A stretch of 64,000 bases of DNA from Streptomyces griseus subsp. griseus (GTDB lineage Bacteria > Actinomycetota > Actinomycetes > Streptomycetales > Streptomycetaceae): contig NZ_JOJE01000018.1 of assembly GCF_000720255.1 (NCBI RefSeq), positions 127,895-191,894 on the forward strand, read 5' to 3'. A model generated the notes under the pieces. It was not told where the DNA came from, made no database searches, and saw only the letters and a program-made list of their open reading frames with translations. This document shows, piece after piece, positions 50,775 through 61,519 of the stretch. How positions within the stretch are numbered: position 1 is the stretch's first letter; each line of letters starts with the position of its first letter. Both the position numbers and the translations under genes were made by a program.

Positions 50775-52139
50775 GTGGCTGCTGATCTGTCGCAGATCGT
50801 GAAGGCGTACGACGTACGCGGTGTCGTCCCCGACCAGTGGGACGAGTCGCTGGCCGAGCTCTTCGGAGCGGCCTTCGCCCGGGTGACCGGCGCGGAGGCG
50901 ATTGTGACCGGCCACGACATGCGGCCGTCGTCCCCCGGCCTGTCACGGGCGTTCGCGCGTGGGGCGGCGGCACAGGGTGTCGATGTAACCGAGATCGGCC
51001 TGTGCTCGACCGACCAGCTGTACTACGCGTCGGGCGCGCTGAACCTGCCAGGCGCGATGTTCACGGCCTCGCACAACCCGGCGCAGTACAACGGCATCAA
51101 GATGTGCCGCGCGGGTGCGGCGCCGGTCGGCCAGGACACCGGCCTGGGTGAGATCCGCGCCCTGGTGGAGCAGTGGACGGACGCGGGCGCCCCCGCGCCG
51201 ACGTCGACGACGGGAACGATCACCCAGAGCGACACGCTGGAGGACTACGCGGCCCACCTGCGCTCCCTGGTCGACCTGACCTCCATCCGCCCCCTGAAGG
51301 TCGTCGTCGACGCGGGCAACGGCATGGGCGGCCACACGGTCCCCACGGTCTTCTCGGGCCTGCCGCTGGAGCTCGTCCCGATGTATTTCGAGCTCGACGG
51401 CACGTTCCCCAACCACGAGGCGAACCCGCTGGACCCGGCGAACATCGTGGATCTGCAGAAGCGGGTCCGTGAGGAGGGCGCCGACCTGGGCATCGCCTTC
51501 GATGGCGACGCCGACCGCTGTTTCGTCGTCGACGAGCACGGCGACCCGGTCGCGCCGTCCGCGATCACCGCGCTGGTCGCCTCGCGCGAGCTGGCCAAGC
51601 ACGGCGGCAAGGGCACGGTCATCCACAACCTGATCACCTCCTGGTCCGTCCCGGAGGTCGTCAAGGAGAACGGCGGCACACCGGTCCGCACGCGCGTGGG
51701 CCACTCCTTCATCAAGGCCGAGATGGCGCGCACCGGCGCGATCTTCGGCGGCGAGCACTCCGCCCACTACTACTTCAAGGACTTCTGGAACGCCGACACG
51801 GGCATGCTGGCCGCCCTCCACGTCCTCGCGGCCCTCGGCGGCCAGGAGGGCCCGCTCTCGGCCCTCGTCGCCCAGTACGACCGCTACGCCGCGTCCGGTG
51901 AGATCAACTCCACCGTCGACGACCAGGCCGGCCGCCTCGCCGCGGTCCGCTCCGCCTTCGAGACCCGCGACGACGTCACCCTCGACGACCTCGACGGCCT
52001 CACCGTCACCGCCCTCGACTGGTGGTTCAACGTCCGCCCCTCCAACACCGAACCCCTTCTCCGCCTCAACGCCGAGGCCCGCGACGAGAAAACGGTCACC
52101 GCGGTCCGCGACGAGGTCCTGGCGATCATCAGGGGCTGA
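50775..52139 (+). CDS. manB: Phosphomannomutase ManB
   Basis: 454-residue alpha-D-phosphohexomutase converting mannose-6-phosphate to mannose-1-phosphate. All four family motifs are present: the phosphoserine loop MFTASHNPAQYNGIK, the Mg loop AFDGDADRCFVVDE, the sugar-specificity loop GGEHSAHYYFKDF, and the phosphate-binding RPSNTEPLLRLN. GTG 50775 is 7 nt after AGGAGG; the upstream TTG at 50769 is too close. With Trm112-like, SIS and manA genes downstream it forms the GDP-mannose precursor block. Confidence 0.96.
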   Translation: MAADLSQIVKAYDVRGVVPDQWDESLAELFGAAFARVTGAEAIVTGHDMRPSSPGLSRAFARGAAAQGVDVTEIGLCSTDQLYYASGALNLPGAMFTASHNPAQYNGIKMCRAGAAPVGQDTGLGEIRALVEQWTDAGAPAPTSTTGTITQSDTLEDYAAHLRSLVDLTSIRPLKVVVDAGNGMGGHTVPTVFSGLPLELVPMYFELDGTFPNHEANPLDPANIVDLQKRVREEGADLGIAFDGDADRCFVVDEHGDPVAPSAITALVASRELAKHGGKGTVIHNLITSWSVPEVVKENGGTPVRTRVGHSFIKAEMARTGAIFGGEHSAHYYFKDFWNADTGMLAALHVLAALGGQEGPLSALVAQYDRYAASGEINSTVDDQAGRLAAVRSAFETRDDVTLDDLDGLTVTALDWWFNVRPSNTEPLLRLNAEARDEKTVTAVRDEVLAIIRG

Positions 52140-52366
52140 CGACCGGCCAGGGGCGCTGCCACGTCACCTCCGGACGACGGCGCCGCCGGGCTCCGTGAGC
52201 CGCTGTGGCGGGGCCACCGCCGCAGTGGCGGGGCCACGGTGAGCCGCTGCGGTGGGGCCACCGATGGGCGCTGACTTCGAGCCCGCCCAGTGGGTGCTCC
52301 CCGGAACACCGGAGGACGTCGGCCCACCGCGCCGCCCAGCCACCAGGGGCGCTGTCCAGCCACTAC

Positions 52367-52437
52367 GGGCGGCGCCCAGCATCAAGGGCGGCGCCCAGCA
52401 TCAAGGGCGGCGCCCAGCCACATGGGCGGCGCCCCTT
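52367..52437. repeat. Four 19-bp tandem units of a GGGCGGCGCCC dyad
   Basis: GGGCGGCGCCC followed by AGCATCAA recurs exactly every 19 bp, at 52367, 52386, 52405 and 52424; the last unit diverges after the dyad. Looser copies of CGGGGCCACCG lie at 52205-52265. The 593-bp gap 52140-52732 contains these repeats and no gene that I can support; the repeated hairpins may terminate manB transcription. Confidence 0.8.
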
Positions 52438-52732
52438 GGGCGCCATGCCCAGCCACGCCGTCCATCCCGCGGACAGGCGTGCCACTGGGGCGAGGCGGCC
52501 CTGCTCCAGCGAAGCCGAGAGCTCGGGAGGGTGGGCGCGGCGGCAACCCGCGGCACCGGGCTGCGCGACCCGCCCCCGCCCAGCCCAGCACCGGGCGCCC
52601 TCAACCCCAGCGCCGGGCCCCCGAACCCACCCCCCTCCGCCCAGCCCCCACCGCACACCCCACCGGCGGTAACCTGACCAGGCGCATCCGCACAACCTCA
52701 AACCGCACAAGCCCGTCCCGAAGGGAACCCCC

Positions 52733-52903
52733 ATGCCGCTCGAAGCCGGCCTCCTGGAGATCCTCGCCTGCCCGGCCTGCCACGCCCCCCTCAAGGAGCA
52801 GGACACCGAGCTGATCTGCACCGGACAGGACTGCGGCCTGGCGTACCCCGTCCGCGACGGCATCCCCGTCCTTCTCGTCGACGAGGCCCGCCGCCCCGCG
52901 TAA
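52733..52903 (+). CDS. Trm112-family small zinc-ribbon protein
   Basis: 56-residue protein of the Trm112/YcaR (UPF0434) family. It has [41 protein letters not shown] and four Cys that would bind one zinc; the [11 protein letters not shown] strand is diagnostic. In eukaryotes Trm112 activates methyltransferases; in bacteria the role is unclear. It is 44 bp before the SIS-domain gene and probably co-transcribed with it. ATG 52733 follows AAGGGAACCCCC. Confidence 0.9.
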   Translation: MPLEAGLLEILACPACHAPLKEQDTELICTGQDCGLAYPVRDGIPVLLVDEARRPA

Positions 52904-52947
52904 CGCGTACCGACGACCCGCGACCCGGCGATCGGAGACTCCCGCCC

Positions 52948-54087
52948 ATGCTCGACGAATCGCTTCTCGACACGCCGGAGGCCCTCGCCGAGGCCGACCG
53001 CCGCGCCCTCCTGCGCGGCGCCGCCGAAGCCGGCGCCCGCGTCCGCACAGCCCTCCGGCACGCCACCGAGGCGGGGGTCAACGACCTCAAACCCGACGGC
53101 CGCCCGCGCGCGATCCTCATCGCGGGCCCCGGCGCCGCCGCCACCTGCGTCGCCGACCTCCTCGGCTCCCTCGCCGGCACCGGCTGCCCCGTCATCCGGC
53201 TCACTCCCACCGGCGTGGCCCCCGCCGCGGGTGCCCTGCGCTGGGAACTCCCGGGCTGGGCCGGCTCCGTGGACCTGCTCATCATCGCCACCCCGGACGG
53301 CTCGGAGCCGTCCCTCTCCCTGCTCGCCGAGCAGGCCTACCGACGCGGCGTCACCGTCGTCGCCGTAGCCCCCACCGGTTCGCCGCTCACGGACGCGGTG
53401 ACCACCTCGCACAGCCTCTACGTGCCGATGGCGACCGCCCCCTACGAGCTCGACGAACAGCCCCCCGTCGCCGCCTCGGCGCCCGGCGTCCTGTGGGCCC
53501 TGTTCACCCCGCTCCTCGCGATCCTGGACCGCGCCGGCCTGATCTCCGCCCAGCCCGACGCCCTGGAGAAGGTCGCCGACCGCCTCGACCAGGTCGCCGA
53601 ACGCTGCGGCCCCGCCATCGCGACCTACAGCAACCCCGCCAAGAAACTGGCCGCCGAACTCGCCGACTCCCTCCCGGTGATCTGGACCGAGGGCACCTCG
53701 GCCGGCCCGGCCGGCCACCGCTTCGCCGCCGCCCTCGCGGAGCTCTCCGGCACCCCAGCGGTCGTCGCCGAACTGCCCGAGGCACTCGCCGCCCACAGCG
53801 CCCTGCTCGCCGGCCCGCTGGCCGCCAGTGCCGACCCCGACGACTTCTTCCGCGACCGCGTCGAGGAGCCCCCCGCCCTCCACGCGCGCGTGGTGCTGCT
53901 CCGCGATCGCCCGATCGGGGGACTCACGGCCGCCCCCTCCGCCCGCGACCTGGCCCTCAGCCACGACACACCCATCAGCGAACTCGAGCCCGAGCCCGGC
54001 GGCGAGCTGGAGACCCTCGCCGAACTGATCGCCATCACGGATTTCGCCGCCGTTTACCTGGCGCTCGCCTCGAAAACCCGATCATGA
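52948..54087 (+). CDS. SIS-domain phosphosugar isomerase-like protein
   Basis: 379-residue protein with two SIS-type halves: an N-terminal one (RAILIAGPGAAATCVADLLGSLAG, LIIATPDGSEPSLSLLAEQAYRRGVTVVAVAP) and a C-terminal one related to the bifunctional phosphoglucose/phosphomannose isomerase end (IWTEGTSAGPAGHRFAAALAELSGTPAVVAELPEALAAHSALL). It is the orthologue, by position between manB and manA, of mycobacterial Rv3256c. Catalytic Glu/His residues of true isomerases are not clearly preserved, so its activity is uncertain; it may bind sugar phosphates for regulation. Confidence 0.82.
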   Translation: MLDESLLDTPEALAEADRRALLRGAAEAGARVRTALRHATEAGVNDLKPDGRPRAILIAGPGAAATCVADLLGSLAGTGCPVIRLTPTGVAPAAGALRWELPGWAGSVDLLIIATPDGSEPSLSLLAEQAYRRGVTVVAVAPTGSPLTDAVTTSHSLYVPMATAPYELDEQPPVAASAPGVLWALFTPLLAILDRAGLISAQPDALEKVADRLDQVAERCGPAIATYSNPAKKLAAELADSLPVIWTEGTSAGPAGHRFAAALAELSGTPAVVAELPEALAAHSALLAGPLAASADPDDFFRDRVEEPPALHARVVLLRDRPIGGLTAAPSARDLALSHDTPISELEPEPGGELETLAELIAITDFAAVYLALASKTRS

Positions 54088-54091
54088 CAGC

Positions 54092-54200
54092 GACGCCTTG
54101 AGAGCCGCACGGACGCCCGGAGAGCCGCTGAAAGCCATACGGCGCCCTGCGACCGCGCGGACGCCCTGAGAACCGTACGGACGCCCCGAGAGCCGTACGA
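54092..54200. repeat. 20-bp degenerate tandem repeat before manA
   Basis: Units of the form GACGCCCYGAGARCCGTACG start at 54092, 54112, 54160 and 54180, with a decayed unit between. They lie in the 142-bp SIS-manA gap. Confidence 0.6.
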
Positions 54201-54229
54201 GAGAACCGGCAGAGAGAAGCACGACGCAC

Positions 54230-55381
54230 ATGGACCGCCTCGACAACACCGTGCGCCCCTACGCCTGGGGCTCCCCGACCGCCATCCCGAAGCTGCTCGG
54301 TGTCGAGCCGACCGGTGAACCGCAGGCGGAGATGTGGATGGGAGCGCACCCGGGCGCCCCCTCGCGCACCGCGCGCGGCACGCTCGTCGAGGTCATCGAC
54401 GCCGCCCCCGAGCGGGAACTGGGGGGCAAAGCCGTCGCCCGGTTCGGCCCCCGGCTGCCCTTCCTCCTCAAGCTTCTCGCCGCCGGTGCCCCGCTCTCCC
54501 TCCAGGTGCACCCGGACCTGGAGCAGGCGAAGGAGGGCTACGCCGACGAGGAGCGCCGCGACATCCCCGTCGACGCCCCGTACCGCAACTACAAGGACGC
54601 CAACCACAAGCCCGAACTGATCTGCGCGCTCACCGAGTTCGACGGCCTGTGCGGCTTCCGCGACCCGGCCCGCGCCGCCGACCTGCTCGAAGGCCTCGGC
54701 GTGGACTCCCTCAAGCCGTACGTCGACGTCCTGCGCGCCCACCCCGAGGACGCGGCGCTGCGCGAGGTCCTCACCGCCGTACTGACCGCCGACCCCGAGG
54801 AGATGGCACACACCGTCGCCGAGGCCGCGGCCGCCTGCGACCGCCTCGGCGGCGACTACGCCCCCTACGCCGGCATCGCCCACCACTACCCTGGCGACCC
54901 GGGCGTCATCGCCGCGATGCTCCTCAACCACGTCCGGCTCCAGCCCGGCGAAGCCCTGTTCCTCGGCGCCGGCATACCGCACGCCTACCTCAGCGGCCTC
55001 GGCGTCGAGATCATGGCCAACTCGGACAACGTCCTGCGCTGCGGCCTCACCCCCAAGCACGTCGACGTGCCCGAACTCCTGCGCGTCGTCCGCTTCGAGG
55101 CCGGCGACCCGGGCGTGCTGCGCCCGGAGGCCGCACCGGACGGCGAGGAGGTCTACGAGACCCCCATCGACGAGTTCCGGCTCTCCCGCTACGTCCTCCC
55201 CGAGGGCGGCGGCACCCACGACCTCACCCGCGCGACCCCCCAGATCCTGCTCTGCACGTCGGGCACCGTCCGCGCGGGAGAGCACGAACTGGCGCCCGGC
55301 CAGTCGGTTTTCGTCCCGGCGGGCGAAAAGACCGAGGTGTCCGGAACCGGAACGCTCTTCCGGGCTACCGTCGTCGCCTGA
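54230..55381 (+). CDS. manA: Mannose-6-phosphate isomerase ManA (class I)
   Basis: 383-residue zinc enzyme interconverting fructose-6-P and mannose-6-P. The cupin metal site is visible in LSLQVHPDLEQAKEGYADEE and HKPELICALTEFDGLCGF; the signature GAGIPHAYLSGLGVEIMANSDNVLRCGLTPKHVD and the C-terminal cupin strand (PGQSVFVPAGEKTEV) are in order. ATG 54230 follows AGAGAGAAG. It closes the manB-SIS-manA set that makes GDP-mannose together with the guanylyltransferase at 36.7 kb. Confidence 0.96.
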   Translation: MDRLDNTVRPYAWGSPTAIPKLLGVEPTGEPQAEMWMGAHPGAPSRTARGTLVEVIDAAPERELGGKAVARFGPRLPFLLKLLAAGAPLSLQVHPDLEQAKEGYADEERRDIPVDAPYRNYKDANHKPELICALTEFDGLCGFRDPARAADLLEGLGVDSLKPYVDVLRAHPEDAALREVLTAVLTADPEEMAHTVAEAAAACDRLGGDYAPYAGIAHHYPGDPGVIAAMLLNHVRLQPGEALFLGAGIPHAYLSGLGVEIMANSDNVLRCGLTPKHVDVPELLRVVRFEAGDPGVLRPEAAPDGEEVYETPIDEFRLSRYVLPEGGGTHDLTRATPQILLCTSGTVRAGEHELAPGQSVFVPAGEKTEVSGTGTLFRATVVA

Positions 55382-55517
55382 CGACCCCGCCGCCGGGGCC
55401 GCGGGCGGGCGGCCAGCCGCACCGCTGCCGGACCGGGCTGCAACAATGACCCACCGGCAAAGCACGGGCAAAGGCCTGGACGGCTTAGGCACGAAGGCGA
55501 AGGGAACACGCGAACAC

Positions 55518-56498
55518 ATGAGCGCGTCAGGCGGCACCAAGGCGATCGTGGCGGCACTCGGTGCCAACCTCGCGATCGCGGCATCGAAGTTCGTGGCGTT
55601 CGCGTTCAGCGGCTCGTCGTCGATGCTCGCCGAGGGGGTGCACTCGCTCGCCGACTCCGGCAACCAGTTCCTCCTGCTGCTCGGCGGCAAGAAGGCCCAG
55701 CGCGAGGCCACCCCGCAACACCCCTTCGGCTACGGCCGCGAGCGCTACATCTACGCCTTCCTCGTCTCGATCGTCCTCTTCTCGGTCGGCGGCATGTTCG
55801 CGATCTACGAGGGCTACGAGAAGATCAAGCACCCGCACGAGATCGAGCACTGGTACTGGCCGGTCGGTGTCCTGATCTTCGCGATCATCGCCGAGGGCTT
55901 CTCCTTCCGGACCGCCATAAAGGAGTCCAACCCGCTGCGCGGCGACCTCTCCTGGAAGGAGTTCGTCCGCCGAGCCAAGGCGCCCGAGCTCCCGGTCGTC
56001 CTCCTGGAGGACTTCGGCGCGCTCGTCGGCCTGATCCTCGCCCTCGGCGGCGTCGGCCTGGCGCTCCTCACCGGCGACGGCGTCTGGGACGGCATCGGAA
56101 CCCTCTGCATCGGCATCCTGCTCATCCTGATCGCCCTCGTCCTGGCCGCAGAGACCAAGTCCCTGCTGCTCGGCGAGTCGGCGGGCGTCGAGGAGGTCAA
56201 GAAGATCGAGGCCGCGATCGTCGACGGCGACACCGTCACCGGCATCATTCACATGCGCACCCTGCACCTCGGCCCCGAGGAGCTGCTCATCGCCGCCAAG
56301 ATCGCCGTCCAGCACGACGACACGGCCGCCGAGGTCGCGAACGCCATCAACGCCGCCGAGGGCCGTATCCGCGATGCCGTGCCGATCGCCCGCGTGATCT
56401 ACCTCGAACCCGACATCTACAGCGAGGCCGAGGCCGCCAAGGGCCCCGACCGCGAGGCGACCCCCGGCGGCCCGGCACAGCACCCCGCCGAGCACTGA
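55518..56498 (+). CDS. Cation diffusion facilitator (CDF) family exporter
   Basis: 326-residue CDF-family protein with six membrane helices, exporting divalent metal cations by proton antiport. The transport-site motif is HSLADSGNQ (HxxxD) in helix 2; helix 1 carries the family's (S/A)xxSM element (SGSSSMLAEGVHS); a C-terminal cytosolic domain (IEAAIVDGDTVTGIIHMRTLHLGPEELLIAAKI) has the usual ferredoxin-like fold. I chose ATG 55518 by family length; an in-frame ATG at 55446 would add 24 residues including a TTA codon. The metal is not inferable; the HPFGYGRERYIYAF motif is typical of the family. Confidence 0.88.
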   Translation: MSASGGTKAIVAALGANLAIAASKFVAFAFSGSSSMLAEGVHSLADSGNQFLLLLGGKKAQREATPQHPFGYGRERYIYAFLVSIVLFSVGGMFAIYEGYEKIKHPHEIEHWYWPVGVLIFAIIAEGFSFRTAIKESNPLRGDLSWKEFVRRAKAPELPVVLLEDFGALVGLILALGGVGLALLTGDGVWDGIGTLCIGILLILIALVLAAETKSLLLGESAGVEEVKKIEAAIVDGDTVTGIIHMRTLHLGPEELLIAAKIAVQHDDTAAEVANAINAAEGRIRDAVPIARVIYLEPDIYSEAEAAKGPDREATPGGPAQHPAEH

Positions 56499-56507
56499 GC
56501 CACACAC

Positions 56508-56544
56508 CGAAGGGGCCCGGTGACCACATCGCCGGGCCCCTTCG
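56508..56544. terminator. 13-bp perfect bidirectional terminator
   Basis: Arms 56508-56520 and 56532-56544 (CGAAGGGGCCCGG and complement), loop 11 nt, between the convergent CDF exporter and PTS genes. Confidence 0.85.
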
Positions 56545-56608
56545 CACAGCCTGTGCGACCGAACAGTTCGTGTGACCGATCAGCTCGTGCGACCGAGGCA
56601 GCCCCCGG

Positions 56609-58726
56609 TTACCGGATCTCGGCCAGCACCCCGAGCACGGCTCGCACGTCCGGCGCCGACAGCAACCGCTCCCGGAACCCGGCGTCCATCAGCTTCCGCG
56701 ACAGCAACGCCAGGATCCGCAGATGCTCGTCGCCCGCGGCAGCCTCCGGTACGGCGATCATGAAGACCAGCCGGGCCTTCGTACCGTCCAGCGAGCCCCA
56801 ATCGACGCCTTCGTCGGACCGCGCGAACCCGACGACCGGCGCGGTCACCGCGTCCGTCTTGGCGTGCGGTATCGCGATCCCCTCGCCGAGCCCGGTCGTG
56901 CCCTGCTCCTCACGCCGCAGCGCCGTCCGCACCAACTCGTCCTGATCCGCGACCCGCCCGGTCCGCACCAGCAGCCCCGCAAGCTCCCGTATCGCCGCCT
57001 CCTTCCCGGCGGCCGCGAGCCGCACGTCGACGGTCTGCCCGGTGAGATACCCGGACAGAACCTCCGGCTCGGCGTCCGCCTCCGCCGCCGGCCCGGCCAC
57101 GCCCGCGCTCTGCGCGACGACCAACTCCGGGGCCTGCGCCGGTACGGTCACCCCCGCACCCTCAGCCGCTACGGCACCCCCCGCACCCGGCGCCCCCACA
57201 CCGGCCCCGACCAGCACCGGCTCGGCACCGGACACTCCCGCGCCGACACCCGGCGCTCCGGGCCGGCCGCGCTCCCCGAGGCCCACGAGCAGAACCGTCG
57301 TCAGCGCGGTCACCACCGTGCCGATCACCACCGCCACGAAGAACATCGGCACACCGCTCACCGCTCCCAGCACCGCCACGATCGGCCCGCCGTGCGGCAC
57401 CGCGTCCTTCACCCCGGCGAGTCCGGCCACCGCACCGGCCACCGCGCCGCCCAGCATGTTGGCCGGGATGACCTGCGCAGGACGCGCCGCCGCGAACGGG
57501 ATCGCGCCCTCGGAGATGCCGAAGCACCCCATGAACAGCGCGGCCAGCCCGGTCTCCCGCTCCTGCTCGGTGTACAGCCGCTTGCGGACCAGCGTTGCGA
57601 GCCCCTGACCCAGCGGCATCACCGGGATCGCGGCCGCGCACATGCCCATGACCGTCTGGTTGCCGGTCGCGATGAGCCCCGCCCCGAACAGGAACGCCGT
57701 CTTGTTGACCGGCCCGCCCATGTCGAACGCGATCATCAGCCCCAGAATCGCGCCCAGCAGCACCGCGCTCGTGCCCGTCATCCCACTGAGCCAGCTGGTC
57801 AGGTGCTCGAACACCCAGGAGATCGGCTTGCCGATGACGTAGATGAAGAACAGCCCCAGCGCCGTGGTCGCCACGATCGGGATCACGATGATCGGCATGA
57901 TCGGCTGCACGAACTTCGGGACCCGCACCTGCTTGATCCCCAGCACCAGGTACCCGGCGAGGAACCCGGTCACGATCGCCCCGATGAACCCGGCCCCGGC
58001 CTCCGAGTCGTACAGCGAACCGGTGTTGGCGATCCACCCGCCGATCATGCCCGGCACCAGCGCCGGCCGGTCGGCGATGGCGTACGCGATGTACCCGGAC
58101 AGGACCGGGATCATCAGCTGGAACCCGATGACCCCGACCTGGTTCACATGGGCCCAGAACGTGCCCTCCGGAATCACATAGCCCTTGGCCGTCGCATCAC
58201 CGCCGAGCGCCAGCGACACCGCGATCAGCAGACCGCCCACGACCACGAACGGGATCATGTAGGAGACGCCGTTCATCAGCGCCTTGTACACCGTGCTCCG
58301 TTCCGTGCCACCGCCCTGACCGCCACTGGCCGACGACAGGGTCGACGCGGTGCCGCCCGCCGTGTGCACGGGCGCCGAACGCACCCGCTCGATCAGCCGC
58401 TCGGGGTGCCGGATTCCCTCGGCCACCCCGACGGTGAGGACCCGCTTGCCCACGAAACGGCTCAGGTCCACGTCCTTGTCCGCCGCGACGATGACGCCGT
58501 CGGCAGTGCTGACATCGTTGTCGTCGAGGACATTCTCAACCCCTATGGATCCCTGGGTCTCCACCTTCATCTCGATACCGCGGCTCTCGGCGGCCTGTGC
58601 GAGCTTCTCCGCCGCCATGTACGTGTGCGCGATGCCGGTCGGACACGCGGTCACCGCGAGCAGCTTCAGCCGCTTCCGCTCGCCATCGCCGCTGCCCGTG
58701 GGGGGAGGGCCGGCCGGACTGGTCAC
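56609..58726 (-). CDS. PTS fructose-type transporter EIIBCA
   Basis: 705-residue fructose-family phosphotransferase permease in the order IIB-IIC-IIA. IIB has the phospho-Cys in VTACPTGIAHTYMAAEKL (residue ~29); IIC (residues ~150-495) has about nine helices with GCFGISEGAIPFA and PHGGP; IIA (last ~140 residues) has the phospho-His in GEGIAIPHAKTDAV. An Ala/Gly/Val/Pro linker (~90 residues) joins IIC and IIA. The GTG start at 58726 has GAGGAG upstream. No fruK or fruR lies beside it, unlike the usual fru operon. It is divergent from ahcY with a 485-bp gap. Confidence 0.93.
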   Translation of the reverse strand: MTSPAGPPPTGSGDGERKRLKLLAVTACPTGIAHTYMAAEKLAQAAESRGIEMKVETQGSIGVENVLDDNDVSTADGVIVAADKDVDLSRFVGKRVLTVGVAEGIRHPERLIERVRSAPVHTAGGTASTLSSASGGQGGGTERSTVYKALMNGVSYMIPFVVVGGLLIAVSLALGGDATAKGYVIPEGTFWAHVNQVGVIGFQLMIPVLSGYIAYAIADRPALVPGMIGGWIANTGSLYDSEAGAGFIGAIVTGFLAGYLVLGIKQVRVPKFVQPIMPIIVIPIVATTALGLFFIYVIGKPISWVFEHLTSWLSGMTGTSAVLLGAILGLMIAFDMGGPVNKTAFLFGAGLIATGNQTVMGMCAAAIPVMPLGQGLATLVRKRLYTEQERETGLAALFMGCFGISEGAIPFAAARPAQVIPANMLGGAVAGAVAGLAGVKDAVPHGGPIVAVLGAVSGVPMFFVAVVIGTVVTALTTVLLVGLGERGRPGAPGVGAGVSGAEPVLVGAGVGAPGAGGAVAAEGAGVTVPAQAPELVVAQSAGVAGPAAEADAEPEVLSGYLTGQTVDVRLAAAGKEAAIRELAGLLVRTGRVADQDELVRTALRREEQGTTGLGEGIAIPHAKTDAVTAPVVGFARSDEGVDWGSLDGTKARLVFMIAVPEAAAGDEHLRILALLSRKLMDAGFRERLLSAPDVRAVLGVLAEIR

Positions 58727-60669
<1,943 letters not shown>

Positions 60670-60788
60670 GCAGGTCGGCAGTCACCGCGGCAGCCGAGGC
60701 AGCCGCCATGGCAGCCATCGAGTCGGCAGCCCCGCCCGCCGCGAGCGCGCCCGTGCACTGACGCGCCCGCGGCGGCAGGTCCTCCGAG

Positions 60789-60823
60789 GCAGGCCCCCGC
60801 ACCCCCGTGCCGGGGGCCTGCCC
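60789..60823. terminator. Terminator of ahcY
   Basis: Arms 60789-60803 (GGCAGGCCCCCGCAC) and 60808-60823 pair along 15 bp with one bulged base around a CCCC loop; it is followed by CCTTTGG. Confidence 0.75.
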
Positions 60824-60877
60824 CTTTGGCCTTCGACCGCACCGACCCCGGTCAGCCCGTCAAGATCCAGGACCCCC

Positions 60878-61492
60878 ATGCCCCGCGGCCGTTATTCGCT
60901 CCACGATCCGCACGATCACACCCCCCTCGCAGAAGAGCACTTCCACTGCGCCCCCGGTCCTTCCGGCTGGCGCTACGTCTCCCAGCTGACCACCCCCTCG
61001 GGCGACCACTCCGGCTCCGTCGACCTCGTCCTCGACGAACTCGGCCGACCCATCCGCCTCGAACTCCACGCCCGGAGCTGGCAGGTGCGCGGCGCCGCCC
61101 TCGACGGCGTCACCTGGGTCCGCACCGACCCCACCGGCACTCAGGCCACGGAAGGCAACGTCCCCGCCCACGCCTTCACCGGCACATCCCCGGCATTTCT
61201 CATCGCCACCACCCGTCTCCTACGCCTCACTCCTTCCGCCTCCGCGACCCGCGTACGCCTCGTCGCCTTCACGGACCCGGTCCTCGCCCCGCGCACCGTC
61301 GACCAGTCCTGGGCCCTGGTGAAAAGCGAAGCACACGCCACTGACAACGGCCCTCTCAGCGTGGACGAATACCAGGTCACAGCCCTGGACACCGGCGAAC
61401 AGCACACCGTGCACATCGCCGGCGACGTGGTCCTCGCGGCCCCCGGCATCGAGCTCGAAGACCTCGAGTCACCGCCGTCGGTGTTCGGCTGA
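60878..61492 (+). CDS. Conserved actinobacterial protein of unknown function
   Basis: 204-residue soluble protein, not recognised. It has a His/Asp-rich start (YSLHDPHDHTPLAEEHFHCAPG), a likely beta-rich body with alternating hydrophobics (VDLVLDELGRPIRLELHA, RVRLVAFTDPVL) and no membrane segment or signal. The clustered His residues at the N-terminus could bind metal. ATG 60878 follows CCAGGACCCCC. It is convergent with the RDD gene. Coding is supported by sustained codon bias and length, but no function is suggested. Confidence 0.72.
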   Translation: MPRGRYSLHDPHDHTPLAEEHFHCAPGPSGWRYVSQLTTPSGDHSGSVDLVLDELGRPIRLELHARSWQVRGAALDGVTWVRTDPTGTQATEGNVPAHAFTGTSPAFLIATTRLLRLTPSASATRVRLVAFTDPVLAPRTVDQSWALVKSEAHATDNGPLSVDEYQVTALDTGEQHTVHIAGDVVLAAPGIELEDLESPPSVFG

Positions 61493-61519
61493 GGCGCTGC
61501 CGACGTGCCGGCCGACCGG

